NCBI GenBank assembly: GCA_028710605.1
Contig: JAQTTU010000001.1
Coordinates: 434,001-498,000 of the forward strand
DNA: 64,000 bases
From: Sideroxydans sp.
Lineage (GTDB): Bacteria; Pseudomonadota; Gammaproteobacteria; Burkholderiales; Gallionellaceae
Direction: 5' to 3'
This document shows positions 7,330-14,551 of this stretch, in pieces. A model generated the notes under the pieces. It saw only the letters and a program-made list of their open reading frames with translations. It was not told the origin of the DNA and ran no database searches. Position 1 is the stretch's first letter. Every line of letters starts with the position of its first letter. The position numbers and the translations under genes are program-made.

Positions 7330-7694
7330 CTTATTGTCGCCGCCCAGCTTCCGCGCTATTTCGATATTGGCACCACGCTTGAAAAAAACCGAACAGCCCG
7401 CCACGATAAAACCGTGGCTCTGGTTTGCCTTAACACTCCCTCCGCGATAAACCTGCTCCGGTCGCTCGAAACGGGCGTTGCCCGAAGTAAACAGGCTGCG
7501 CCTGATTCTTGCTGGCTTGCGCCAGATATACGCGCTGCGCGAGGCCTTAACCAGCTGGCGCTGGGTTAAGCGGCTTTGCCGCCAAAACCGCACCGGCTGC
7601 GCCGTCCAACTTGGTGGTAATGCGCAAATATTTATAGGGAAGACTACTGCTGACCGTGGTAAAACTGACAAGATATGAATTTGAATTTCCCCGA
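7330..7694 (-). ncRNA. Candidate structured RNA or long structured 3' UTR
   Basis: About 365 bases with no convincing gene. On the minus strand it carries serial short GC hairpins: CGGC-GCA-GCCG, GCGGC-AAA-GCCGC, TTAACC...GGTTAA, CTGGC-GCAA-GCCAG (a GNRA tetraloop), CAGGC-GCA-GCCTG, CGGGC-AAC-GCCCG and CCACG-N7-CGTGG. A terminator closes it at 7298-7328. A TTG-started frame (7698 down to 7282) is open, but its translation is Arg-rich with no ribosome site. The stretch follows directly after the last gene of a nine-gene operon, so it could be a 3' UTR RNA, a separate ncRNA, or a DNA structure. No known RNA family recognised. Confidence 0.4.
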
Positions 7695-8042
7695 TCAATT
7701 CGCCGCCTCGGCCCCAAGAATATTGCAGGACAACGGGGAACCAGCCACCAGTTTTTTAACCTGCCCATGAATTTTTTGCCTTGTGGATGAACAGTAACCT
7801 TTCTTTTGCAGGTGCATTGTAAATGCTCGTTCCACCTGTAAATTGCCGTGGGCATAAAAGAGACTGTAAGCCTGCCCATCAAATAACAGCATATCTCCAT
7901 CGACGGAGAGACTTAGCGACGGGACGCGGCTTGCCATCACCCGAGTTCTTAAAACTTTGCGGGATTGGCGTTGCGCAGCGGTATCGCGCATTTCAAAAAT
8001 TTTGCGTTGCTCATATTCCGCATAATTTTTGATACTCTCCAT
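7695..8042 (-). CDS. Hypothetical protein, last gene of small-gene operon
   Basis: 115 residues, MESIKNYAEYEQRKIFEMRD. The start at 8042 has GGAAGG 4-9 bases upstream; the frame is open further up without a good site. The N-terminus is charged and helical, and the middle has a short beta-like part (SLSLSVDGDMLLFDG). Basic Lys/Arg content suggests nucleic acid contact. Unrecognised. Confidence 0.6.
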   Translation of the reverse strand: MESIKNYAEYEQRKIFEMRDTAAQRQSRKVLRTRVMASRVPSLSLSVDGDMLLFDGQAYSLFYAHGNLQVERAFTMHLQKKGYCSSTRQKIHGQVKKLVAGSPLSCNILGAEAAN

Positions 8043-8058
8043 TTCGCCTTCCTTTCCC

Positions 8059-8307
8059 TTACTGCTTAACCCAGCACCAGTTATTTGCACCACGCAGAGC
8101 GATATTGCGAGCTTTCTTGTGTTTCTGAAGCATGCGATCCGCCACACGCATCGACACATCCACACCAGACAGGTTCAGGATGCCGAGCTTGGTTACTTGC
8201 TCGACAAGCTGGGAAGCACGGAACCCATTTTCGCCAACATGCGATTTCATCCAACTTTCCAACGCATTTTCTGAAGCTGGTGACACTTCAATGCCCATGA
8301 CGATCAT
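8059..8307 (-). CDS. Hypothetical protein
   Basis: 82 residues, MIVMGIEVSPASENALESWM. The central region (FRASQLVEQVTKLGI ... MRVADRMLQKHKKARNIAL) has the look of a small winged-helix or helix-turn-helix fold, but no family is recognised. AGGAAAGGA lies upstream of the ATG. Part of the minus-strand small-gene operon. Confidence 0.6.
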   Translation of the reverse strand: MIVMGIEVSPASENALESWMKSHVGENGFRASQLVEQVTKLGILNLSGVDVSMRVADRMLQKHKKARNIALRGANNWCWVKQ

Positions 8308-8323
8308 TTGTGAGAGTCCTTTC

Positions 8324-8746
8324 CTACACTAAACAAATCGCGGCATTTTCGGCGTTAGCTGGAAACACCTCATCTCGACACCAATCAATCCGCGCAACCC
8401 TGAATGCGCTGACAATCTCGCGTACCATCGCGTTGTAGAACTCTTCAACGGAATATTTCACATCAAGGCTTCGCGGCCCCATGAACTCGACGGCGAAATG
8501 TCCCTTGATTGGCGCAAGGAGTAGATTTCTCGATGCAGTGTCTGATGATCCGAATTCAAAACGTTTCTCGTTCATCACTTCACCATACTCTCGCAGCAAA
8601 ACCTGCATCAGGTCTTCAAGAGTCATCTGGAATCCGTACACCGGCTTCAGCGCATCAACGACATCGCGCCATGAGACCTTCTCGCCATTCAGATTCCGCT
8701 TGGAGTAGCGAAGCAAGGCAAGTGTTGTACTGTTAAGCGTTGGCAT
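8324..8746 (-). CDS. Hypothetical protein
   Basis: 140 residues starting MPTLNSTTLALLRYSKRNLN. Predominantly helical with a charged middle (LLREYGEVMNEKRFEFG), no signal peptide or membrane segment. It is the longest gene of the run of nine. No clear ribosome site lies before the ATG, so it may depend on translation of the small ORF just upstream (stop at 8764). Unrecognised. Confidence 0.65.
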   Translation of the reverse strand: MPTLNSTTLALLRYSKRNLNGEKVSWRDVVDALKPVYGFQMTLEDLMQVLLREYGEVMNEKRFEFGSSDTASRNLLLAPIKGHFAVEFMGPRSLDVKYSVEEFYNAMVREIVSAFRVARIDWCRDEVFPANAENAAICLV

Positions 8747-8763
8747 ACAAGAAGTCTTGTCAG

Positions 8764-8898
8764 TTAGATACAGCTCATCTGAAACAAATATTTATACTTA
8801 CGTGCCCAAGTATTCTTTTCGATATTTGCTTGTCTGCACCTCATCATGCGAGTTTTTATTCGACGTTTGCAGCGCAAATCCCACTCCAAATATTTCAT
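8764..8898 (-). CDS. Very small basic protein (44 residues)
   Basis: MKYLEWDLRCKRRIKTRMMR, then an Arg/Lys-rich tail ending YLFQMSCI. GGAAAGG lies 7 bases before the ATG, which is the main reason to call it. It fills the gap between two other genes of the operon and ends 17 bases before the next start. Strongly basic; could bind nucleic acid. Confidence 0.45.
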   Translation of the reverse strand: MKYLEWDLRCKRRIKTRMMRCRQANIEKNTWARKYKYLFQMSCI

Positions 8899-8919
8899 GT
8901 CGCAGACCTTTCCGATTGG

Positions 8920-9186
8920 TCAATTAGTCGGCGCATCAGGCATCACCTTGATGCCTGCGCCGATCCGCTTTACTTCATCAACAAACCACTGCGGTACGCC
9001 GCGAGCTGCTGCCATTTCAACCAGCACGCTCAGATTCTGTTTTGCCCAGCCCGCCGTCGTATTAGTCACCAGCGCATCTCTCATCCGCTGATTGTCTTCC
9101 AGCGGGTGTGCGCACTTGATGCAGGTAACATGCCTCTCCCAAGGGAGAAAGTCGGGCCTTATGTGCTGTTGATCACCTTCTGCCAT
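8920..9186 (-). CDS. Hypothetical protein with CxxC
   Basis: 88 residues, MAEGDQQHIRPDFLPWERHV, then TCIKCAHPLEDNQRMRDALV. One CxxC at about residues 22-25 near a His could hold a metal, but no second pair follows. The start at 9186 is preferred over an in-frame ATG seven codons earlier because of GGAAAAG upstream. Unrecognised. Confidence 0.55.
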   Translation of the reverse strand: MAEGDQQHIRPDFLPWERHVTCIKCAHPLEDNQRMRDALVTNTTAGWAKQNLSVLVEMAAARGVPQWFVDEVKRIGAGIKVMPDAPTN

Positions 9187-9203
9187 GTCGCACTTTTCCA
9201 ATA

Positions 9204-9476
9204 TCAATTCAGTATCGGTTCCGGCAATGGTACAACTCCAAGTCCGCCATCCCCGCCGCCACGTTTGTTATTCAATTTCTCAAGCCAAAGGTAATCAGAT
9301 TCTTTGGATAGCACTTTCAATTGCACGCTCGCCGCCTCGCCGCCAGTGCAGTGAAACTTTCTCCAATATCTTTTTGCCAACACCCAGTCGATCAGCAATT
9401 CGCTCGGTGCGTGTCGCGCCCGTTTCCATGCGCCTCGAAATCCATCCTCGAATGTTTGCCAGTCGCAGCACGCCAT
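9204..9476 (-). CDS. Hypothetical protein
   Basis: 90 residues, MACCDWQTFEDGFRGAWKRA, with Trp- and basic-rich N-terminal half and a Gly-rich C-terminal end (KRGGGDGGLGVVPLPEP). GGAAAGG lies upstream of the ATG. Part of the nine-gene run. Unrecognised. Confidence 0.55.
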   Translation of the reverse strand: MACCDWQTFEDGFRGAWKRARHAPSELLIDWVLAKRYWRKFHCTGGEAASVQLKVLSKESDYLWLEKLNNKRGGGDGGLGVVPLPEPILN

Positions 9477-9497
9477 TGCAGCCTAGCCTTTCCGGTT

Positions 9498-9671
9498 TTA
9501 CGCAGCCGCACGAATTGCGGCATGAAGCTCTTCGTAGTACGAGGCAAGATACCAACCAGCAGCACCTGCAAGAAGCGCCGCAACTGCCCACCATGGTTTA
9601 TTTTGACGCACAACCAAGACAAGCGCGGCTCCAACAGATCCCGACATGCAAACAAATTGAAGCGTGTTCAT
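9498..9671 (-). CDS. Small membrane protein (57 residues)
   Basis: MNTLQFVCMSGSVGAALVLV, then a short basic turn and AVAALLAGAAGWYLASYYEE. Two hydrophobic helices (about residues 9-21 and 28-43) form a hairpin. GGTGATC precedes the ATG. Two-helix proteins of this size in phages can be holins or superinfection proteins, but nothing here proves that. Confidence 0.5.
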   Translation of the reverse strand: MNTLQFVCMSGSVGAALVLVVRQNKPWWAVAALLAGAAGWYLASYYEELHAAIRAAA

Positions 9672-9691
9672 TTAGAGATCACCTTTCCGAT

Positions 9692-9844
9692 CTATTTCTT
9701 GATAGCCAGATGCTTCTGAAAATACCCAGAAACGAATTCCGTAATGTCTTTGCGCTCAGATGTGTCAAGCGGCGCGATAATCATCGCCCAACCAAGACAC
9801 TTTTCTGCAAGAGCTAGACGCAATTGTTTGACGAGATTATTCAT
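9692..9844 (-). CDS. Small hypothetical protein (50 residues)
   Basis: MNNLVKQLRLALAEKCLGWA followed by MIIAPLDTSERKDITEFVSG. GGAAAGG lies 6 bases before the ATG, and the frame fits tightly between neighbours. Unrecognised. Confidence 0.5.
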   Translation of the reverse strand: MNNLVKQLRLALAEKCLGWAMIIAPLDTSERKDITEFVSGYFQKHLAIKK

Positions 9845-9860
9845 CTACACCTTTCCAGCT

Positions 9861-10103
9861 TTAAATCCAACGAAGGTACGGCAAGCACGAAAACCAGCGC
9901 CGTTCTAGCTTATGCTGCCGCTCTATCTCTTCCTGGTAATCTTCATCAGAAAACGTTGAATCGAATTCTTCATCGTCCGGTCTGTATGGCAGGCTTTCAA
10001 TTGGGTGATAACGATGCCCCCGCACACTACACACTTGCCGACCAAGCCAGCGAACAAATGCAACACCAAGTCTTGTCACTGGATCATTCCGAGTTGTCAC
10101 CAT
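9861..10103 (-). CDS. Hypothetical protein, first gene of the small-gene operon
   Basis: 80 residues, MVTTRNDPVTRLGVAFVRWL, with an acidic middle (RPDDEEFDSTFSDEDYQEEI) and a Trp/Arg tail. AAGGGCGG lies upstream of the ATG, and a promoter candidate (TTGCAA-16-GATAAT) is about 45 bases further up. Unrecognised. Confidence 0.6.
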   Translation of the reverse strand: MVTTRNDPVTRLGVAFVRWLGRQVCSVRGHRYHPIESLPYRPDDEEFDSTFSDEDYQEEIERQHKLERRWFSCLPYLRWI

Positions 10104-10145
10104 GTTCCGCCCTTCATGTTATAGATACGTGCAACGGCATTACTA

Positions 10146-10173
10146 ATTATCCATTGATCGACATAACTTGCAA
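10146..10173 (-). promoter_or_regulatory. Candidate promoter of the small-gene operon
   Basis: Minus strand -35 TTGCAA (10168-10173), 16-base spacer, -10 GATAAT (10146-10151), upstream of the gene starting at 10103. Confidence 0.45.
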
Positions 10174-10262
10174 GTTTTTATTGGAAATTCCCACTCTGAT
10201 TTGTGGTCAAGCTGAAATAATTTGAGGGAAATCCTTTGGGGGGCGCAGCAATTAGCGGGCAT

Positions 10263-10298
10263 GAAAAATCCCTGGCCACCATAGGTGGCCAGGGATTT
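10263..10298 (-). terminator. Terminator of the DUF4942 methyltransferase cassette
   Basis: AAATCCCTGGCCACC and GGTGGCCAGGGATTT form a perfect 15-bp stem with a 3-base loop and a T-run on the minus strand. Confidence 0.9.
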
Positions 10299-10311
10299 GG
10301 TTGTTGCATTC

Positions 10312-10343
10312 TACGTTGAAACGTTACTACGTTGAAACGTTAC
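10312..10343. repeat. Two perfect tandem copies of a 16-bp unit
   Basis: TACGTTGAAACGTTAC occurs at 10312-10327 and 10328-10343. Each unit holds the palindrome AACGTT. The second copy contains the TAA stop of the methyltransferase gene. Confidence 0.9.
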
Positions 10344-12079
10344 GCTGCCTCCAACAGCAGGTGCTCTTGCTGTTTCGATTGCAGCAAGAAGTCCACGTTG
10401 ATGCCGTGGCGCTCCAGAACTGCCGTAATGGCCACATCCATAGATTCATGGGCTTTGGTCTTACGCTCATCATCGCAACCCGTCAGATGGCTCAGCGGAT
10501 TGTCCCAGTAGTTGCGGATACCCTTCTGCACTTCGACTCGGATCTCTTTATCGAATTTCTCGGCATTGTCGTACTGCAGCCAGAAGGCATCGCTCACGCG
10601 TGCTTCTTCAGGCGGCAACCATTTACGATGCCGTCCGACCAGCCGATTCAGCCTGTCCACCAACTTTTTGTCGCGGGCAAAAAAATGAATTGTGCCAGCC
10701 CCGGGATAGAACCGAACATCAAAGTACGAACTGCTCACACGACCACCCGTCCGCAGATCCCGATAATGATGATCAAAAACATACTCCAAACTGATCGCAG
10801 GCTGGTGCTTGCCGTCCAGCATGGCAAACACCTTGTCGAAATCACGAAGCAGCTGCATGGACTCATACTGCAGGTTATTCGCATAGCCTGAACGACCTGG
10901 CAGTATGAAGCGCGTAGTCTTAATCCTCATCCCCGCCGTGCGGTGCTTATCGTTCGACTTCCAACCCTTGTAAAACACCGTGTTGTCAGAGTGGTAGCGC
11001 GTAATCAGATCAAACACATCACAAGCCATGTCCAGCTGAATCTTGCCTTGGCTATTCACGATCCCACACAGGAAGCCGTAGATTGTCTGTACCGTGAATT
11101 CAAGCTGTTTGATTTGCTCGAATTCACTCTCAACACGTTTTTGTGCAGCGGAAGACAGCTTGGATGTCACATTGGCAGAGCGTAGGATCCCGCTCCACGC
11201 ACGATCCTTGAGATCATCGTAGCGCTTCCCAATCGTATTGCGAACGTAATCCACAGAAGTATCACCTGCAGCCTCACGATCAGCGTGATCCCCACTCCTG
11301 ACAGCCATCGTTTCACCAAGCAAACGAGAGTAGTATTCCGCCCTCGCTTCTTTGAGGACCGCTTCACGCATCGCCCGGACAGCCGCGTTGAACGCCGCTA
11401 CCGAATTCTCAACTAGCGAGTTCGGCAATGCGAGTTCCGCCGCTTCCCGGTAGTTGTCAGAAAGATCCGCTTCAGTCTTCGAATCGCGCTTCAGTTCGTC
11501 CAGTATCGGGCCGATGATGTCTTCACTCTCATTGGCTTGCTTGCGCAAATACACCAACGCCACATCAACCTGCGTTTTACGTTTGGCTTCTTCCACTGAG
11601 AATGCACCCTCAATGAATTCTACCTCGCCATGTTGCTCAATCAATCTCACGAGATGTTGCCGCTCCGCCGAAAACGGATTGCGAATCGTTTCCGCATTGA
11701 GAATGGCGCTAATCTCACCATCCCAAAGAATGTCCCAAGCCTTCAGAACATGCTTTGTACCAACAGCAAATGGCGGATTCATGATGATGTGCGAGTAGAT
11801 CGCCCCGCTGGTGAACGTCATGAAGTCGAGACCTACAACCTTCAGCCCTTTGCTCTGAAGTGTTGCGTGCCTGGTGATGTCGATTTCGATGCAGTCTGGC
11901 TTGAACTGCTTGCTGCGCCACGAATCTACATGTGGGTTAGCGTCTGCCAGATCGCCGTTCCCAGCCTCTGGATCGAGCACGCGTTTGAAGTCGTGATTCT
12001 TGAACTTCTTCCATGCGCGACGGGCCAAATCGGGCGGGGTTGGATAAAACTGTAAGTCATTCATTTGTTGCTGTTGCAT
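10340..12079 (-). CDS. Adenine-specific DNA methyltransferase with DUF4942 C-terminal domain
   Basis: 579 residues. N-terminal class I SAM methyltransferase: YPTPPDLARRAW, motif I LDPEAGNGDLA (near residue 40) and motif IV IMNPPF (near 105), typical of N6-adenine enzymes. The C-terminal half (ITRYHSDNTVFYKGWKSNDK, FDKVFAMLDGK) matches the DUF4942 domain often fused to such methyltransferases on integrative elements. The ATG at 12079 is chosen because GGAG lies 6 bases upstream; an in-frame TTG further up lies inside leader copy D. Likely role: modification of incoming element DNA to escape host restriction (inference). It forms a leader-gene-terminator cassette. Confidence 0.85.
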   Translation of the reverse strand: MQQQQMNDLQFYPTPPDLARRAWKKFKNHDFKRVLDPEAGNGDLADANPHVDSWRSKQFKPDCIEIDITRHATLQSKGLKVVGLDFMTFTSGAIYSHIIMNPPFAVGTKHVLKAWDILWDGEISAILNAETIRNPFSAERQHLVRLIEQHGEVEFIEGAFSVEEAKRKTQVDVALVYLRKQANESEDIIGPILDELKRDSKTEADLSDNYREAAELALPNSLVENSVAAFNAAVRAMREAVLKEARAEYYSRLLGETMAVRSGDHADREAAGDTSVDYVRNTIGKRYDDLKDRAWSGILRSANVTSKLSSAAQKRVESEFEQIKQLEFTVQTIYGFLCGIVNSQGKIQLDMACDVFDLITRYHSDNTVFYKGWKSNDKHRTAGMRIKTTRFILPGRSGYANNLQYESMQLLRDFDKVFAMLDGKHQPAISLEYVFDHHYRDLRTGGRVSSSYFDVRFYPGAGTIHFFARDKKLVDRLNRLVGRHRKWLPPEEARVSDAFWLQYDNAEKFDKEIRVEVQKGIRNYWDNPLSHLTGCDDERKTKAHESMDVAITAVLERHGINVDFLLQSKQQEHLLLEAA

Positions 12080-12148
12080 ACAAATCTCCATGGTGAACAA
12101 ACCGACATTGGTTCACCGGGTATTGGAGGAACACGCACCAATAAAAAA
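12080..12148 (-). promoter_or_regulatory. Conserved leader repeat, copy D
   Basis: Minus strand: TTTTTTTATTGG, TTCCTCCAATACCC, then GGTGAACC-AATGTC-GGTT with TTCACC restoring a longer stem, then ATGGAG. CTCCA pairs with TGGAG, so the ribosome site is again the 3' arm of the outer stem. Confidence 0.8.
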
Positions 12149-12175
12149 ACCCTCGATCTCATAGAGAAAGAGGGC
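12143..12175 (-). terminator. Terminator of the cassette at 12206
   Basis: Minus strand CCCTC...GAGGG stem with an inner CTC/GAG pair, followed by seven T that lead into copy D. Confidence 0.65.
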
Positions 12176-12205
12176 TTGGTTACTACATGATACTGAAATA
12201 TCGCA

Positions 12206-12868
12206 TTATTGAATTGCAATGGAACGGTCTCCATTGCTGGAGAATTCATATCCATTCATCGCAATATTTTCATCTACCGCCTCATTGCTGACAAAAAAGT
12301 CGTATTCCTTTTCAAGGCTACGATATATCCAGCGCATGAAGTTGCGAAGCACTTCTTCCACTTGTTCGTGAACTTCGATGCTGACGTAGCGTTGATTTCC
12401 GTGACGGTCATCAGTAATTTCCACTTCAATGTTGGTACAGTTTTCATGCTGGTAGTGCCCACTGTGTTTGACGTTGGCCGTGATGCCATAGAAATTCTTG
12501 CGTTGAATCGCTTGAAGTTCGTCGGCGATGCGATGTAAATCTGCATCTTGCGATGGGTATTCGCGGATTTCTTTCGCTGCACCCCTGACATAACTGTAAC
12601 GTCCCTCGAAGTGCGCACCGTCCCCCTGGCTGCTGAAACCCGAGAACCCGATATTGATACCATCGTAGCTGGTTGTGCCATTGCGATACGACACCTTGCG
12701 GTTGCGGATGTCGATACCGAGGATGTCGGCGATATTTGCCACATCTTCATAAACGCTCTCATACCACTGGTCAGAAGCTGATGTTTCGCGATACCAAGCT
12801 CGCGCCTTTTCTTTTGCCGCCTCTGATAGCTCGGAAAAATTAAATACAGGTTTGCATAATGTTCTCAT
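12206..12868 (-). CDS. Conserved element protein (sometimes named antitoxin of a stability system)
   Basis: 220 residues. N-terminal FNFSELSEAAKEKARAWYRE, then INIGFSGFSSQGDGAHFEG near residue 73. I recall proteins with this pattern on plasmids and phages under names such as antitoxin of toxin-antitoxin stability system; the evidence for that name is unknown to me and no toxin gene is adjacent. The start at 12868 follows leader copy E with GGAGAGAG 3-10 bases upstream. The C-terminal half is charged and probably helical. It forms its own leader-gene-terminator cassette. Confidence 0.65.
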   Translation of the reverse strand: MRTLCKPVFNFSELSEAAKEKARAWYRETSASDQWYESVYEDVANIADILGIDIRNRKVSYRNGTTSYDGINIGFSGFSSQGDGAHFEGRYSYVRGAAKEIREYPSQDADLHRIADELQAIQRKNFYGITANVKHSGHYQHENCTNIEVEITDDRHGNQRYVSIEVHEQVEEVLRNFMRWIYRSLEKEYDFFVSNEAVDENIAMNGYEFSSNGDRSIAIQ

Positions 12869-12930
12869 GACTCTCTCCAAGGAAAAAACCGACATGGTTC
12901 AGAGAGTATTGGATGAACATCTACACGTAA
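12869..12930 (-). promoter_or_regulatory. Conserved leader repeat, copy E
   Basis: Minus strand: CATCCAATACTCTCT, then GAACCATGTCGGTT and TTGGAGAGAG before ATG. Here the ribosome site reads GAGAG and the upstream arm has changed to CTCTC, keeping the pairing. Confidence 0.8.
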
Positions 12931-12960
12931 AAGCCCCGGCAGCATAGCTGCGCGGGGCTT
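12927..12960 (-). terminator. Terminator of the ardC cassette
   Basis: AAGCCCCG (minus) and CGGGGCTT pair around a loop with an inner GCAGC/GCTGC stem, followed by TTTAC. Confidence 0.8.
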
Positions 12961-13038
12961 GGGTACTTCTTTGATGATTTGGGATATAATCGTGCTGCGG
13001 ATTCCGGCTCCGAGGTCTTGCACCAAAGCCGGATCAGC

Positions 13039-13923
13039 TTACGCTGCCATCGCTACGCTTTCCTCCCCCTCTTGTTCCTGCTCCACCTTCCCGATCAGGA
13101 ATTCAGATGCCTTTCGCGCAGCGCTTGAAGCTGTGAAAATTGCCTTCTTGTCGCCCTTTAGCACCTTGATCCAACTGGCAATGTAGGAAGCGTGTTGCAG
13201 CTGGCCATCAACCCCACAATGAGCGCATGAGAATGCCGCGCCCAGTTCGGCGATCAGTTCCTCAAAAGCGTATGCACTGTCACCGAAGCGTCCACTAAAG
13301 TCCCGAGCCAAGCGACTTTTGTGGCCAGTCCAGTGGGTCAATTCATGCAGTGCCACTGAGTAGTAATCGGGAATCGACTTGAACTCCTGCTTATTCGGCA
13401 TGTGGATTTCATCAATCGACGGGACGAAGCATGCGCGATTGCTTCCATGCACAACACTGGCCTGCGCCAAAAGCCGTTCTGCTTCCACATTGTCCGTAAA
13501 CTGGTCAATGAGCGGTTTAGGCTGAACGCTGTATTTCTCAGGCAAATTGTCGATCTGCAGGGAATTGAACACGGTGAAGGTGCGCAACAGAGGGATGGTC
13601 TTCTCTGTGGCCTCACCATCGCCGGTCGCGTTCACGTCTTTCACTTTGAAGGGCTTGAATAGCACAATGCGCGTGCCATGCTCACCCTTGCGCACATTAC
13701 CGCCAACGTCTGCGGCCTGTTTGAATGTCATCCAGAGCGACGAAGCGAAAGGTGTCATGGCCAACAACACGGTATTGATGCCGGAATATTCCCGACCAGT
13801 TATTGCGTTGCGGGGATTACCGCAACTTGACCATGGTTTAACCCATGGGGCAGTTCCGACTTCGAGTGCGGCAACGATCTTGTCTGTGATTTCTTGATAC
13901 GCATCATATTTCTGGTCTTTCAT
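13039..13923 (-). CDS. ardC: ArdC-like antirestriction protein / zincin-like metallopeptidase
   Basis: 294 residues. N-terminal ssDNA-binding ArdC domain (YQEITDKIVAALEVGTAPWV, NAITGREYSGINTVLL, FKQAADVGGNVRKGEHGT) and C-terminal zincin-like peptidase domain with ALHELTHWTGH (HExxH-type, near residue 200) and EELIAELGAAF (third ligand Glu). ArdC of plasmid pSa binds single-stranded DNA and protects incoming DNA from type I and II restriction. The start at 13923 follows leader copy F with GGAGATC. Upstream of it lie three more leader cassettes, so it is one of a series. High confidence in family; the peptidase activity is not proven in general. Confidence 0.9.
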   Translation of the reverse strand: MKDQKYDAYQEITDKIVAALEVGTAPWVKPWSSCGNPRNAITGREYSGINTVLLAMTPFASSLWMTFKQAADVGGNVRKGEHGTRIVLFKPFKVKDVNATGDGEATEKTIPLLRTFTVFNSLQIDNLPEKYSVQPKPLIDQFTDNVEAERLLAQASVVHGSNRACFVPSIDEIHMPNKQEFKSIPDYYSVALHELTHWTGHKSRLARDFSGRFGDSAYAFEELIAELGAAFSCAHCGVDGQLQHASYIASWIKVLKGDKKAIFTASSAARKASEFLIGKVEQEQEGEESVAMAA

Positions 13924-13990
13924 GGTGATCTCCAATACTTAGAGAACCGACATTGGTTCACTGGGTATTGGAGAAACAGCAGCCAATAAA
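13924..13990 (-). promoter_or_regulatory. Conserved leader repeat, copy F
   Basis: Minus strand: TTTTTTATTGG, TTTCTCCAATACCCAGT, GAACCAATGTCGGTTC, then GTATTGGAGA before ATG. TCTCCAATAC and GTATTGGAGA are perfect 10-base complements, the longest outer stem of the family. Confidence 0.85.
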
Positions 13991-14020
13991 AAACCCCGCC
14001 AGTCATGGACTGGCGGGGTT
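13987..14020 (-). terminator. Terminator of the cassette at 14038
   Basis: AACCCCGCCAGTC (13992-14004) and GACTGGCGGGGTT (14008-14020) form a perfect 13-bp stem with a 3-base loop and T-run on the minus strand. Confidence 0.9.
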
Positions 14021-14037
14021 TACTTGCGCGACGCGTA

Positions 14038-14256
14038 TTATTGATCGCTACCCCAGGAGTGCAGGTAGAAGCTAATTCCCTCATCCTGTATCCCTGCTGA
14101 AAACAATCTATCCCGAGCCGCCTCAGCATCGCCCGAAAAAAATAGCCGATGGGCATCTGATACTGCCGTCTCGTTGGCTATTCGAGCCACTTCCATTCGT
14201 GCCGCTCGTTGCTCTGGTGAGTGGTACGCGACATATCGCTCTTGTTCTGGACTCAT
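14038..14256 (-). CDS. Small hypothetical protein
   Basis: 72 residues, MSPEQERYVAYHSPEQRAAR, largely helical and charged, ending FYLHSWGSDQ. AAAGGGGA precedes the ATG. A seven-codon open frame (ATG at 14276) spans this ribosome site and ends TGA overlapping the start codon, so translation may be coupled. It belongs to the leader G cassette. Unrecognised. Confidence 0.6.
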   Translation of the reverse strand: MSPEQERYVAYHSPEQRAARMEVARIANETAVSDAHRLFFSGDAEAARDRLFSAGIQDEGISFYLHSWGSDQ

Positions 14257-14276
14257 AGCAATCCCCTTTCATTCAT
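14253..14276 (-). other. Seven-codon upstream open frame (MNERGLL) in leader G
   Basis: ATG at 14276 stands where other leaders place their gene start. The frame crosses the AAAGGGGA site and stops TGA overlapping the ATG of the 72-residue gene. It may couple or attenuate translation; alternatively it is the worn start of a lost gene. Confidence 0.4.
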
Positions 14277-14340
14277 GGTTTTCATTAAAAATAATTGACA
14301 TTGGTTCAATGAGTATTGGAGGAACAGCAGGCAATAAAAA
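14277..14340 (-). promoter_or_regulatory. Conserved leader repeat, copy G (centre decayed)
   Basis: Minus strand: TTTTTATTG, TTCCTCCAATACTCATT, GAACCAATGTC, then AATT in place of GGTTC and no GGAG arm. The 5' half is intact and the 3' half is lost. Confidence 0.65.
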
Positions 14341-14366
14341 TCCCTGCCAGTCATGGACTGGCGGGG
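14335..14366 (-). terminator. Terminator of the IS-interrupted cassette
   Basis: Stem CCGCCAGTC/GACTGGC with the same loop sequence (CCAGTCCATGACTGG) as the terminator at 13987, followed by ATTTTTATTG. The shared loop suggests the two cassette ends share ancestry. Confidence 0.75.
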
Positions 14367-14540
14367 GAGGTTGCGTTTCAAATGCAATTGCCGTATTTCT
14401 GGTAAAGGCCGTCAAGGTAGGCCACTTGCTTGTCAGTCAGATTCGCAAGCTCGCCGCCCATCCGTCCATCCCGGTCAAATTGTGTGCTTTTGGTTTCCAG
14501 ACTTCTAACAAATTTGGCATCCTTTTCAGGAATAGCATCA

Positions 14541-14551
14541 ATGGCTGCCAC
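14541..14551. repeat. Target-site duplication, left copy (11 bp)
   Basis: ATGGCTGCCAC, matching 16055-16065 exactly on the far side of the IS. Confidence 0.9.

Noticed and set aside
7500-7600. Integron attC sites
   Set aside because: TTAACC/GGTTAA looked similar, but there is no GTTRRRY core, no integron integrase, and the cassettes carry leaders instead.
7282-7698. TTG-started 138-codon frame in the hairpin region
   Set aside because: Arg-rich translation, no ribosome site, and it runs through serial hairpins and the terminator.
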